A stretch of DNA of 23,896 nt from positions 1 to 23,896 of the forward strand of contig CAZPBO010000038.1 of assembly GCA_964584815.1 (NCBI GenBank). The letters run 5' to 3'. Origin of the DNA: CAZPBO01 sp964584815. GTDB taxonomy: Bacteria; Planctomycetota; SKW154. Both the position numbers and the translations under genes were made by a program. This document shows, piece after piece, positions 6,386-12,756 of this stretch; position 1 is the first letter of the stretch; every line of letters begins with the position of its first letter. The notes beneath the pieces were generated by a model, which saw only the letters and a list, made by a program, of their open reading frames with translations, searched no databases and was not told the DNA's origin.

Positions 6386-7212
6386 TGATGGCGCGTTATA
6401 TGGTTCCGTCTGAGGCGGAGAAGTTCTTGACCACACTGATTGAACGGCTATTTGCGGAGCCGAGCAAGAAAGCGGGGGTGACTCTTGCGGACTTTATGCC
6501 CAGTGGCTTGCGCGGTCAGTCACTTGAGGGTGTCCTCAAGCAACAACCTGTTAGTTGCTCACTTCTTGCGAGCCTTTTTGCGCCACGAGGACGGGGGCGG
6601 CTACCTGATGGTCTTGCCACAGCGAAACTGCTCAACTCAATATACCAGAAAAAGGGGATGCACCGCCTGCACGCAACCGTTTTATCTTTGCAGCAACGCG
6701 TTGAGGAGAAGGTCGGCGCGACATCTTTTACACTGAAAACCCAGACTCCGCTTCTTGTGGAACATACAGGTCCTCTTGGTCTGCCGACATTTCCGCTCCA
6801 CCCGTTGTGGGGGATACCTTTTGTGCCTGCACGGGTTGTGAAGGGCGCGCTGCGGGGCTACCTTATGGATTCAGGAAGAAAAGATGAAGCGGAAAGACTA
6901 TGTGGCACAGCGAAGAAGCGGGGAGAAGTGGTCTTTTTTGACGCCTATCCAGCCAAATCTGCGGATATGAAGGTGGGGTGTGAAATATTCTGCGCCCACA
7001 ACTGGCTATATCACGAGGGTGGTGCACCAACCGACTGGCACGAGCCGCGGATTCTCCTTTTCGGTTCCATACCGGCGGGAGTTGAAATCAGGTTTGCCGT
7101 GGCAGGTCAAGCCGACATCGCGCAACTCTTAAAAGAGGCGCTTCTCAAGCGGGGAATAGGAGCGAGGCGAGCGTTGGGTTATGGTCACTTCGCGCAGGAG
7201 ACCGCAGGATAG
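6385..7212 (+). CDS. cmr6: Type III-B RAMP protein Cmr6
   Basis: Cmr6 is the Cas7-type subunit that, with Cmr1, closes the 3' crRNA end of the Cmr complex. In this 275-residue protein a helical N-terminal 110 residues precedes the RAMP domain: TPLLVEHTGPLG, WGIPFVPARVVKGALRGYL (around 142-160, equivalent to 'GIPYIPGSSLKGVLR' but with the GSS replaced by ARV), VVFFDAYPA (182-190), CAHNWLYHEGGAPTDWHEP (the 'NPHY..YY....PPtDW..P' block) and the C-terminal G-rich loop KRGIGARRALGYGHF (255-269). The start is ATG 6385 (or 6388), overlapping the cmr5 stop as TGATG with AGGAG upstream. The end overlaps the sigma gene by 32 bases. Confidence 0.92.
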   Translation: MMARYMVPSEAEKFLTTLIERLFAEPSKKAGVTLADFMPSGLRGQSLEGVLKQQPVSCSLLASLFAPRGRGRLPDGLATAKLLNSIYQKKGMHRLHATVLSLQQRVEEKVGATSFTLKTQTPLLVEHTGPLGLPTFPLHPLWGIPFVPARVVKGALRGYLMDSGRKDEAERLCGTAKKRGEVVFFDAYPAKSADMKVGCEIFCAHNWLYHEGGAPTDWHEPRILLFGSIPAGVEIRFAVAGQADIAQLLKEALLKRGIGARRALGYGHFAQETAG

Positions 7213-7774
7213 GTTTGGGGAATGGGTGAAAGCGGCGAGGGCGGGCGATGAGACTGCCTTCAGGAAAATCGTTGAGTCGCTTCAGGGACGCTTATTCGCT
7301 GTTGCGTTCTCTGTGCTGCGGGACGCAGAGGAAGCCCGCGACGCCGTTCAGGACACTTTCTTGCGCTTCTGGCACGCCTTGCCATCACTGCGCAACCCAA
7401 AAAGCCTCATCCCTTTCCTGACCCAAACCGTGCGCCGACTCTCCATTGACCGCCTCCGACGCGCGAAAAGAAGACGCGTCTCTATATCCTACTCCCAGTT
7501 CGCCGACATCGCCGATGTGGAGCAACTCTTTGAAATGCTTCAGGTGCGCATCGCCCAGCAGCGCAAGCAAGAACTCATAAAAGACCTCGTAGATGCCGTC
7601 CTTGAGGCGGTGGACAAAATGCCCGACTACTATCGCGAAGCCTTCCTTCTGCGTTATATGGAAGGAATGAGTGTTAAGGAGATAGCCCAGTTTTTGGGGT
7701 TGCCCCAAACGACAGTGGAGGGGAGAATATTCAAGGCGCGGCAGTTTGTGCGTGACCGTATACGCAGAGATTAG
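7181..7774 (+). CDS. ECF-type RNA polymerase sigma factor
   Basis: This 197-residue protein has sigma region 2 at about residues 25-95 (VLRDAEEARDAVQDTFLRFWHAL, the core-binding and -10 recognition helices). It has region 4 at about 145-195, with a helix-turn-helix (MSVKEIAQFLGLPQTTVEGRIFKARQFVRDRI), and no region 3 or 1.1, i.e. a group IV/ECF factor. The start is ATG 7181, which overlaps cmr6 by 32 bases and has only a poor ribosome site; GTG 7226 is an in-frame alternative. A cognate zinc-finger anti-sigma gene lies two genes downstream, so the normal logic is sequestration at the membrane until a signal arrives. It directs transcription of an unknown regulon, possibly the pseudopilin genes next to it. 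Its position inside a cmr transcript is unusual. Confidence 0.93.
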   Translation: MVTSRRRPQDRFGEWVKAARAGDETAFRKIVESLQGRLFAVAFSVLRDAEEARDAVQDTFLRFWHALPSLRNPKSLIPFLTQTVRRLSIDRLRRAKRRRVSISYSQFADIADVEQLFEMLQVRIAQQRKQELIKDLVDAVLEAVDKMPDYYREAFLLRYMEGMSVKEIAQFLGLPQTTVEGRIFKARQFVRDRIRRD

Positions 7775-7785
7775 CGTTACGCTAA
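7771..7785. promoter_or_regulatory. Perfect 6-bp inverted repeat over the sigma stop codon
   Basis: TTAGCG-TTA-CGCTAA begins at the stop codon of the sigma gene. No T run follows, so it is unlikely to be an intrinsic terminator. It could be a small RNA hairpin between the sigma and downstream cistrons or an operator. Confidence 0.3.
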
Positions 7786-7827
7786 GGAAGCGTTTATGCG
7801 TCAGAAATATTGGATGGAGGCGCAAAG

Positions 7828-8085
7828 ATGCGCAAAAGGAAATGGCTGGTTGTGTTGTGCGTCGTCTGTCTTGCGGCGGCGGCAAACCTCCTCATCGCTC
7901 GCATCATAGCGCAGCGCATCAGAAGATATGCGAACAGCAACTCCCAAACACAATACATCTTTGCCCCGCACCCTTCCCATCTGAAGAGGTCTGTAAAAAG
8001 TGGAAATATAACAAAACCTTCCCCGGAAAAGCCCGACAAAAAAAGAGATGGAGGAAACAGAGATGGAATGCCGCTACCGAACTGA
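7828..8085 (+). CDS. Small single-pass membrane protein between sigma and anti-sigma genes
   Basis: This 85-residue protein has a positively charged start (MRKRKW) and one hydrophobic segment (about residues 6-28, WLVVLCVVCLAAAANLLIARIIA). A polar tail of about 55 residues follows, rich in S, K, P and D. It has no lipobox and no recognised domain. The segment could be an uncleaved N-in anchor or a signal peptide. I chose ATG 7828 because GGAGG lies 7 bases upstream; the in-frame TTG at 7810 precedes that site. The 3' end overlaps the anti-sigma gene by 23 bases, implying coupled expression. By position it may be a third component of the sigma/anti-sigma switch, but no function can be assigned. 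Confidence 0.6.
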   Translation: MRKRKWLVVLCVVCLAAAANLLIARIIAQRIRRYANSNSQTQYIFAPHPSHLKRSVKSGNITKPSPEKPDKKRDGGNRDGMPLPN

Positions 8086-8500
8086 TGAGCGCTTGAGGTA
8101 TGTGGCGGGATTGATGGATGAAGGTGAGGCGGCGCGATTTGAGCGCCACATCCTCTCTTGTCCCATCTGCCGCAAGGAGGTGGAGACACTTTCGGCTGAG
8201 GAGCACCTGATAAAGGCGGTGCTTGGAGAGGTAGGCAGGCGCGGGGATGTGGTCTCATCGGTGATGCGGCGCATAGTGGTTCAGCGTGTTGGGTGGTGGA
8301 GATGGATAGCGGCAGGGGTTGCAGCAGCCGCACTTCTTCTCGCTGCATTACTGCCATTCTCCCAAGCAACACACCCTTCTGTGGCGACGCACACCATCAC
8401 GCATACCCTCATCACACCGCCTGCATCGCACAGACCGCTTTCTGGCGCTGTCATCAACCCGCAACTTGTGGAGCAGGCGGAGGAGGAAGGCGTTGATTAA
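8063..8500 (+). CDS. Zinc-finger anti-sigma factor (membrane-anchored)
   Basis: This 145-residue protein has an N-terminal zinc-binding anti-sigma (ZAS/zf-HC2) domain with H29-x3-C33-x2-C36 and an upstream C3, the signature of factors that clamp ECF sigma factors. A membrane helix follows at about residues 78-98 (WWRWIAAGVAAAALLLAALLPF), and then a short threonine/proline-rich extracytoplasmic tail ends in acidic residues. It would hold the upstream ECF sigma inactive at the inner membrane and release it on an envelope signal. ATG 8063 has GGAGG 8 bases upstream; an in-frame ATG at 8048 is less favourable. It overlaps the next gene by 8 bases. Confidence 0.85.
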   Translation: MECRYRTDERLRYVAGLMDEGEAARFERHILSCPICRKEVETLSAEEHLIKAVLGEVGRRGDVVSSVMRRIVVQRVGWWRWIAAGVAAAALLLAALLPFSQATHPSVATHTITHTLITPPASHRPLSGAVINPQLVEQAEEEGVD

Positions 8501-8903
8501 ACGAGGCTTCACACTGCTTGAGACGGTGATTGCGATGGGGATACTTTCGGTGATATGTCTTGGGCTTGTGCAGGCGGTGCTTGTGAGTTTGAGGTCGGCG
8601 GAAGAGGCGTCGCGTCAGGCTGACATAACAGAGGGCGCGGTAATGGCGTTGGAACAACTGCTGCACCTGCCGTATGAGAAGATAGTTGAGATGAACAGGC
8701 GGCGCTTTGACATCCGCGTAAACAACAAAATATTAGGTGAAGCGGAAGTCAGGGTGAGTGCCGACCTCAACGGTGACGGACTTATAACATATGCTCCGCC
8801 CGCAAACGAAAACCCGCAACTCGCCGTCAAAGTAACAATACTCTTTGAGCAAAAGCCCGTGGTTGAGCGCATCGTAACGCGGTTCGGGAGGGTCATCCGC
8901 TGA
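8493..8903 (+). CDS. Type IV prepilin-like protein (pseudopilin, PilV/GspI-like)
   Basis: This 136-residue protein starts LIKRGFTLLETVIAMGILSVI, a textbook prepilin leader: short basic leader, cleavage after G5, methylated F6, and glutamate at mature position +5 within a hydrophobic helix of about 20 residues. The remaining globular part contains mixed beta segments (RRFDIRVNNKILGEAEVRV) and a possible calcium-loop-like DLNGDG. The start is TTG 8493, directly after GGAGGAGGAAGG and overlapping the anti-sigma gene by 8 bases. It requires a prepilin peptidase and an assembly ATPase, neither of which is in the window. The translational link to the sigma/anti-sigma pair suggests a stress- or surface-regulated appendage or secretion pseudopilus. 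Confidence 0.85.
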   Translation: MIKRGFTLLETVIAMGILSVICLGLVQAVLVSLRSAEEASRQADITEGAVMALEQLLHLPYEKIVEMNRRRFDIRVNNKILGEAEVRVSADLNGDGLITYAPPANENPQLAVKVTILFEQKPVVERIVTRFGRVIR

Positions 8904-8914
8904 AAAGAGGAAGT

Positions 8915-10147
8915 GTGCTGATAGCGATATTGGTTGTGGGGATGGCGGTGGCGGGAATCGCGGTCGCTATTGTGACGGCAGCCCGCATTCATCTGTCCTT
9001 TATGAAGGTGGTCAACGACAAGAAAACAGCGCAGGTTCGCCTTCAGGGCATTCTTGACTGGGCTTGTGTCCTTATTGCCACATCCCCTTATAATGGTGCG
9101 ACAAATCTGCGTCTTGCGGATGCGGACGCCACCGCCGACGGCATCCCCGGCTCCAAACCACTGTGCCAGTTCGGCGAATGCCGCGTCACCGTCAACCGCC
9201 TATCCGAAAACCTTTACGAATTGCGCGCATCCTGTCCGCCCGCAGACCCACTCGTCGTCCGCGTCTCGCCCACATCCTTCCCTGCACACTTCTGCCTCAT
9301 AACTCCAGCCCCACTTAACATCTCAAACTCCTCATACCTCGGCGCAGTCCTCTGCGGCTCCGCACGCTTCATCCTCTCAAAACCGCGTCTCTTCACATCC
9401 CCCATCCTGTCCCTTTCCCGTCCCGTCTTCTCCTCACGCCAGGCTGCCTTTTCACCCTTCACATCAGGCATCTTTGACAAAACTCCTCTTACCCTACGCA
9501 TTTTTGACCCTCTCACCCCACTCGTCAGGAAACACCGCAGAGGGAAGGCTTTGGAGACACTTGAGGGAATAGTTGTTTCGCGCACCAACTGCACCGTCAC
9601 ATTTGAACGCGATATCGCGACGGTGGAAACAGACAGCGGCGGCAAGGTTCGCATCCGCCTTGATGCCCCGCTGACAATTTTGGTTCTCGGCGACTGCCGC
9701 GTTCAGGGGGAGTTATCGGGGCGTGTCAGCATAGTTGTGCGCGGAACCGTCAGGATAGGCGGCGATATCCTCTACCTTGCAAACGGCACCCCACTTTCCA
9801 TCACAGAAAAAGGGGTGCACACCCGCGGTAACGCATCCCTTGCGATAATTGCGCGGGGCGACATTCTATATGACCAGAAAGGTGAGGATTTGACGGTTTG
9901 CGGAGCGCTTGTCTCTGTTGGCGGCTCCATCCATCCCGCCTTCAGCAGAAAGGCGGGCAAACTGACGATTTTCGGCACACGCATCTGTGCCGAGCGTCCT
10001 TGGCGCCGCAAAAAGGGACTCGGCTTTGCCAAAGCGGTCTATATCGCTGACCCCGATATTCTCAACTTCCCCCCACCACTACTGCCCAAGGTCACACTTC
10101 CCCGCTTCTTCGCTTATCAGGTTGCCTCACCAGAACCCAGCAAGTAA
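8915..10147 (+). CDS. Pseudopilin-like surface protein (PilX/GspK-like N-terminus) with beta-rich C-terminus
   Basis: The 410-residue product begins with a hydrophobic helix (VLIAILVVGMAVAGIAVAIVTAARI), followed by a globular beta-rich region. The C-terminal half has repeated short strands and glycine turns (GDCRVQGELSGRVSIVVRG, then GNASLAIIARGDILYDQ, then CGALVSVGGSIHPAF), suggesting a beta-helix or sandwich like other large PilX-type proteins. The first canonical start is GTG 8915. A CTG at 8900, overlapping the previous stop as CTGA with GGAGGG 7 bases upstream, would add LKRGS and give a KRGSVLIAIL leader typical of GspK/PilX, so the true start may be CTG. It is the last gene of the apparent cmr-sigma-pilin transcript. 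Confidence 0.7.
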   Translation: MLIAILVVGMAVAGIAVAIVTAARIHLSFMKVVNDKKTAQVRLQGILDWACVLIATSPYNGATNLRLADADATADGIPGSKPLCQFGECRVTVNRLSENLYELRASCPPADPLVVRVSPTSFPAHFCLITPAPLNISNSSYLGAVLCGSARFILSKPRLFTSPILSLSRPVFSSRQAAFSPFTSGIFDKTPLTLRIFDPLTPLVRKHRRGKALETLEGIVVSRTNCTVTFERDIATVETDSGGKVRIRLDAPLTILVLGDCRVQGELSGRVSIVVRGTVRIGGDILYLANGTPLSITEKGVHTRGNASLAIIARGDILYDQKGEDLTVCGALVSVGGSIHPAFSRKAGKLTIFGTRICAERPWRRKKGLGFAKAVYIADPDILNFPPPLLPKVTLPRFFAYQVASPEPSK

Positions 10148-10178
10148 AATAGCGGCGTAAAGAGTTGGAGGCGCATAG

Positions 10179-10724
10179 ATGGAGCGTGAAGAAGCCGAGA
10201 AACTGCTGTTTGAGCATCTGAAGAGCACCAATCTGCGGCGCCACTGTCTGGCAACGGAGGCGGTGATGGGGGCGTTGGCGGAGCGTCTTGGAGGGGACAG
10301 AAAGAGTTGGGCGCTGGCGGGGCTGCTGCACGACATTGACTACGAGAAGACAAAGGATGAGCCGGAAAAACACGGACTTATAAGCGCGGAAATCTTAAAG
10401 GAGAAAGGGCTGTCAGAGGATGTTGTGAACGCGGTGCTGGCGCACAATTTCCGCAAGGAGCCACAAGGCTTGATGGAGAACGCGATAGTGTGTGCGGACG
10501 CGATAACGGGGATGATAGTGGCATCTGCGTTGATAAGACCTGAAAAGAAGATATCGGCGCTGACAGCGGATTTTGTGGCACGCAAGATGAAGGAACCGTC
10601 GTTTGCGCGGGGTGCCGACCGCTCAAAAATCGCCTATTACGAAAAACTTGGTCTGACCAAGGAAGAGTTCCTTGAGATAGCGATAAAGGCGATGGCGCAG
10701 ATTGCCGATAGACTCGGGCTGTAG
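10179..10724 (+). CDS. HD-domain (HDIG-type) hydrolase
   Basis: This 181-residue soluble protein has the metal-binding HD pattern: H22, the paired H51-D52 in LLHDIDYE and a later aspartate in CADAITG (about 108). A helix-rich core (KHGLISAEILKEKGLSEDVVNAVLAHN) lies between. The arrangement matches small stand-alone COG2316-type HD hydrolases of unknown substrate; it is not the HD domain of Cas10, and no GGDEF/Palm domain is attached. ATG 10179 has GGAGG 8 bases upstream. It lies 31 bases after the pseudopilin gene and converges with the FecR gene with a single base between the stops, so no terminator fits there. Confidence 0.85.
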   Translation: MEREEAEKLLFEHLKSTNLRRHCLATEAVMGALAERLGGDRKSWALAGLLHDIDYEKTKDEPEKHGLISAEILKEKGLSEDVVNAVLAHNFRKEPQGLMENAIVCADAITGMIVASALIRPEKKISALTADFVARKMKEPSFARGADRSKIAYYEKLGLTKEEFLEIAIKAMAQIADRLGL

Positions 10725-10725
10725 T

Positions 10726-11619
10726 CTATCTGTCCTCTGGTCTTGGCGGTTTGGGCACAGGCAAATCAAGTGGTGCAGGCGGCTTGCCCTGTGGACTCAA
10801 AGAGACGGGTTTTTGTGGAAGCGGCTCCTCCAGTGGGACAGACGGGCGTTTGGCTGTGGAGGTGCGGGAGGGGATAAACGGTGGTGCGCCCCAACGCGCA
10901 AACCCCATATCACCCGCCTTCAGAAAAACCACCTTGCCTGCCGACTCAAAACGCACCCGCCCCTCAAAAACCTCCACCTCCACTCCCGCACCATAACGCC
11001 GCACCACAAAATCTGTCCCACAGACCGACACTTTTACCCCATTGCACACAACACTGAAAGGTTCCTTGTTCACCTTCACCCTCACCTGCCCCGAAAGCAG
11101 ACCCACCTGCCACAACTTCTGGTCAACAAGCCGAAAAGCGCTCCCCACACCCAAGAAAATGCGGCTACCCTTGGGGGTTTTGACACTCACAACCTTGCCG
11201 TTGCCGTTACGCACAACCGCCCCTTCAGGTATCGTCTCCCCTGCCTTCACCTTCACAACCTCTCCGTCATGCTCAACAATGAGGTCCCCTTCGGCAAACG
11301 CAACAGCAGGGGGTGTTGCTGAAGGGAGTATTAAGAAGAAGGCAAGCAGCACCGCCGCGGCAGCAGACACCACACCAGCACGCACATACCAGACCACACG
11401 ACGCGCCCTTATCCTTCCAGCAAGCCGCTCCCAACCATCCTCAAATCGCCTGCCCCTCATCCCTTCTCGGAGCAGCGAATCAAGCAACTTTACTCGCTCA
11501 AACAATGCCGCACACCCTTTACACCTCGCCACATGTGCCTGCAACTCCGCCACCTCATCCTCGCTTGCTGTCCCATCCACCACCTTGTACATCAACTCCC
11601 TGTAACGACTCTGACACAT
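10726..11619 (-). CDS. FecR-domain membrane protein with N-terminal zinc-finger anti-sigma motif
   Basis: The 297-residue product starts with a zf-HC2-like segment (H29-x3-C33-x2-C36). It continues with one membrane helix (about residues 82-104, VRAGVVSAAAAVLLAFFLILP) and a FecR-like beta-rich periplasmic domain (about 110-240; GDLIVEHDGEVVKVKAGETIPEGAVVRNGNGKV type, written here in short). It ends in a proline-rich tail. FecR proteins transmit surface signals to ECF sigma factors, but no sigma gene adjoins this one. ATG 11619 has AGGAGG 9 bases upstream; a further in-frame TTG at 11640 lacks such a site. It is monocistronic and convergent with the HD gene. Confidence 0.85.
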   Translation of the reverse strand: MCQSRYRELMYKVVDGTASEDEVAELQAHVARCKGCAALFERVKLLDSLLREGMRGRRFEDGWERLAGRIRARRVVWYVRAGVVSAAAAVLLAFFLILPSATPPAVAFAEGDLIVEHDGEVVKVKAGETIPEGAVVRNGNGKVVSVKTPKGSRIFLGVGSAFRLVDQKLWQVGLLSGQVRVKVNKEPFSVVCNGVKVSVCGTDFVVRRYGAGVEVEVFEGRVRFESAGKVVFLKAGDMGFARWGAPPFIPSRTSTAKRPSVPLEEPLPQKPVSLSPQGKPPAPLDLPVPKPPRPEDR

Positions 11620-11665
11620 CCTTACTCGCCTCCTCGCCAATAAAGACGCAACTCCCTCACAAACC

Positions 11666-11696
11666 TTGCGGCTTACCCCAAAAAGTTTCGTATAAT
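11666..11696 (+). promoter_or_regulatory. Promoter for the thioredoxin-like/mutS operon
   Basis: A perfect TATAAT at 11691-11696 with TTGCGG 19 bases upstream (11666-11671), 31 bases before the ATG at 11728. The -35 spacing is long. Confidence 0.5.
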
Positions 11697-11727
11697 AAAA
11701 TGTGGCTCGTTATGGAGGAGCGTAAGG

Positions 11728-12756
11728 ATGCGTTTGGTGCCCTTTCTGCTTGTTGTTGCGGTGGGTGCGATTTTTGCGCAAGCAAGACCAATTCCAAGGG
11801 GACCCGAGCCTGCGTGGGCAAGCGACTGGGATGCGGCATTGGAAGAAGCGCGCGAGCGAAAAGTCCCCCTCTTCGTGGTGATACCCCATCATCGCGGCTC
11901 CTTTGGTCCTGCGGTTTATCCCAAACAACTCAAAGACAAAACAGTGCTGCAACTCTGCCAGAAATTCGTCTGTATGATTGCCGACGATAAGCGCTTTCCT
12001 GATGTGGCAAAACACATCGCAGTTGAATACCACAAGGGCAAATACGGCGCTTATGGGCAGAAACTTCAGGTTATTTTCTGCCGCCCTGACGGGACGGAGT
12101 TTGAGGAGCACCACCTTGTCGGAGACGACATATCGGTGGCGGAGTTGACAGAGACGATGCGGAAGGTATTGAGGTTGTATCCGAAGGCGGTGCCGCGAGA
12201 TAAATTCATAATGTGCAAGATGCTCCGTGACCGCGCCAAAAGAGCGCTCACCGAACTCCTCTTCAATGTCGCAAAAAAGACCCTGCAAAAACTGGGTAAG
12301 GTGAAATACCAGATGGATATGGTGAAATGGGCGCAGGATACACTTAAAGATCTGGTGCCAGAAGCGAAAAAGGAGTTTGAGAAGATAAAGAAGATGCTGG
12401 AAGGGAAGGACATAGATGATAAGCGCGCGGCGGTGGAGCGTCTTGTCGCACTCAAAGTCGGCACAGAAAACGACAAGGACTTCAAAGACACAAACAAAGC
12501 GGCTCGGGAACTGCTCAAAAAACTGCGTGACGACCCTGATGTCTCCGCGCAGGCAAAGCAGGCGAACAGAACCGAGCGCGCCGTCAAAATCTTCATCAAA
12601 GCAGAAGACCTATACTACGACGGCAAACTGAAAAAAGCCTACAAAGAGTTCCGCAAAGTGGTGAAGATGTATCCCGACACCGACTACGCCGAGCGTGCCA
12701 AAGAACGGGTGAAGGAGATACGCGAGAAACTTGAGGAGCAGGAGAACAAGAAGTGA
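11728..12756 (+). CDS. Secreted thioredoxin-fold protein with C-terminal TPR-like helices
   Basis: This 342-residue protein has a signal peptide (MRLVPFLLVVAVGAIFAQA). Residues about 28-160 resemble a thioredoxin-like domain of the DUF255/Thioredoxin_7 kind (WDAALEEARERKVPLFVVI, then LQVIFCRPDGTEF), but the CxxC active site is absent, with PHHRGSFG in its place. It is therefore probably not a dithiol oxidoreductase. Residues about 170-340 are highly charged helices ending in a TPR-like unit (AEDLYYDGKLKKAYKEFRKV). The ATG has GGAGG upstream, and a TATAAT promoter precedes it. It ends with a GTGA overlap into mutS, a surprising partner for a periplasmic protein. Confidence 0.78.
   Translation: MRLVPFLLVVAVGAIFAQARPIPRGPEPAWASDWDAALEEARERKVPLFVVIPHHRGSFGPAVYPKQLKDKTVLQLCQKFVCMIADDKRFPDVAKHIAVEYHKGKYGAYGQKLQVIFCRPDGTEFEEHHLVGDDISVAELTETMRKVLRLYPKAVPRDKFIMCKMLRDRAKRALTELLFNVAKKTLQKLGKVKYQMDMVKWAQDTLKDLVPEAKKEFEKIKKMLEGKDIDDKRAAVERLVALKVGTENDKDFKDTNKAARELLKKLRDDPDVSAQAKQANRTERAVKIFIKAEDLYYDGKLKKAYKEFRKVVKMYPDTDYAERAKERVKEIREKLEEQENKK

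Noticed and set aside
10179..10724. HD-domain protein as a detached HD nuclease domain of Cas10
   Set aside because: It is a complete small HDIG hydrolase with its own C-terminal region and no Palm/GGDEF remnants, and it lies 3 kb from cmr6.
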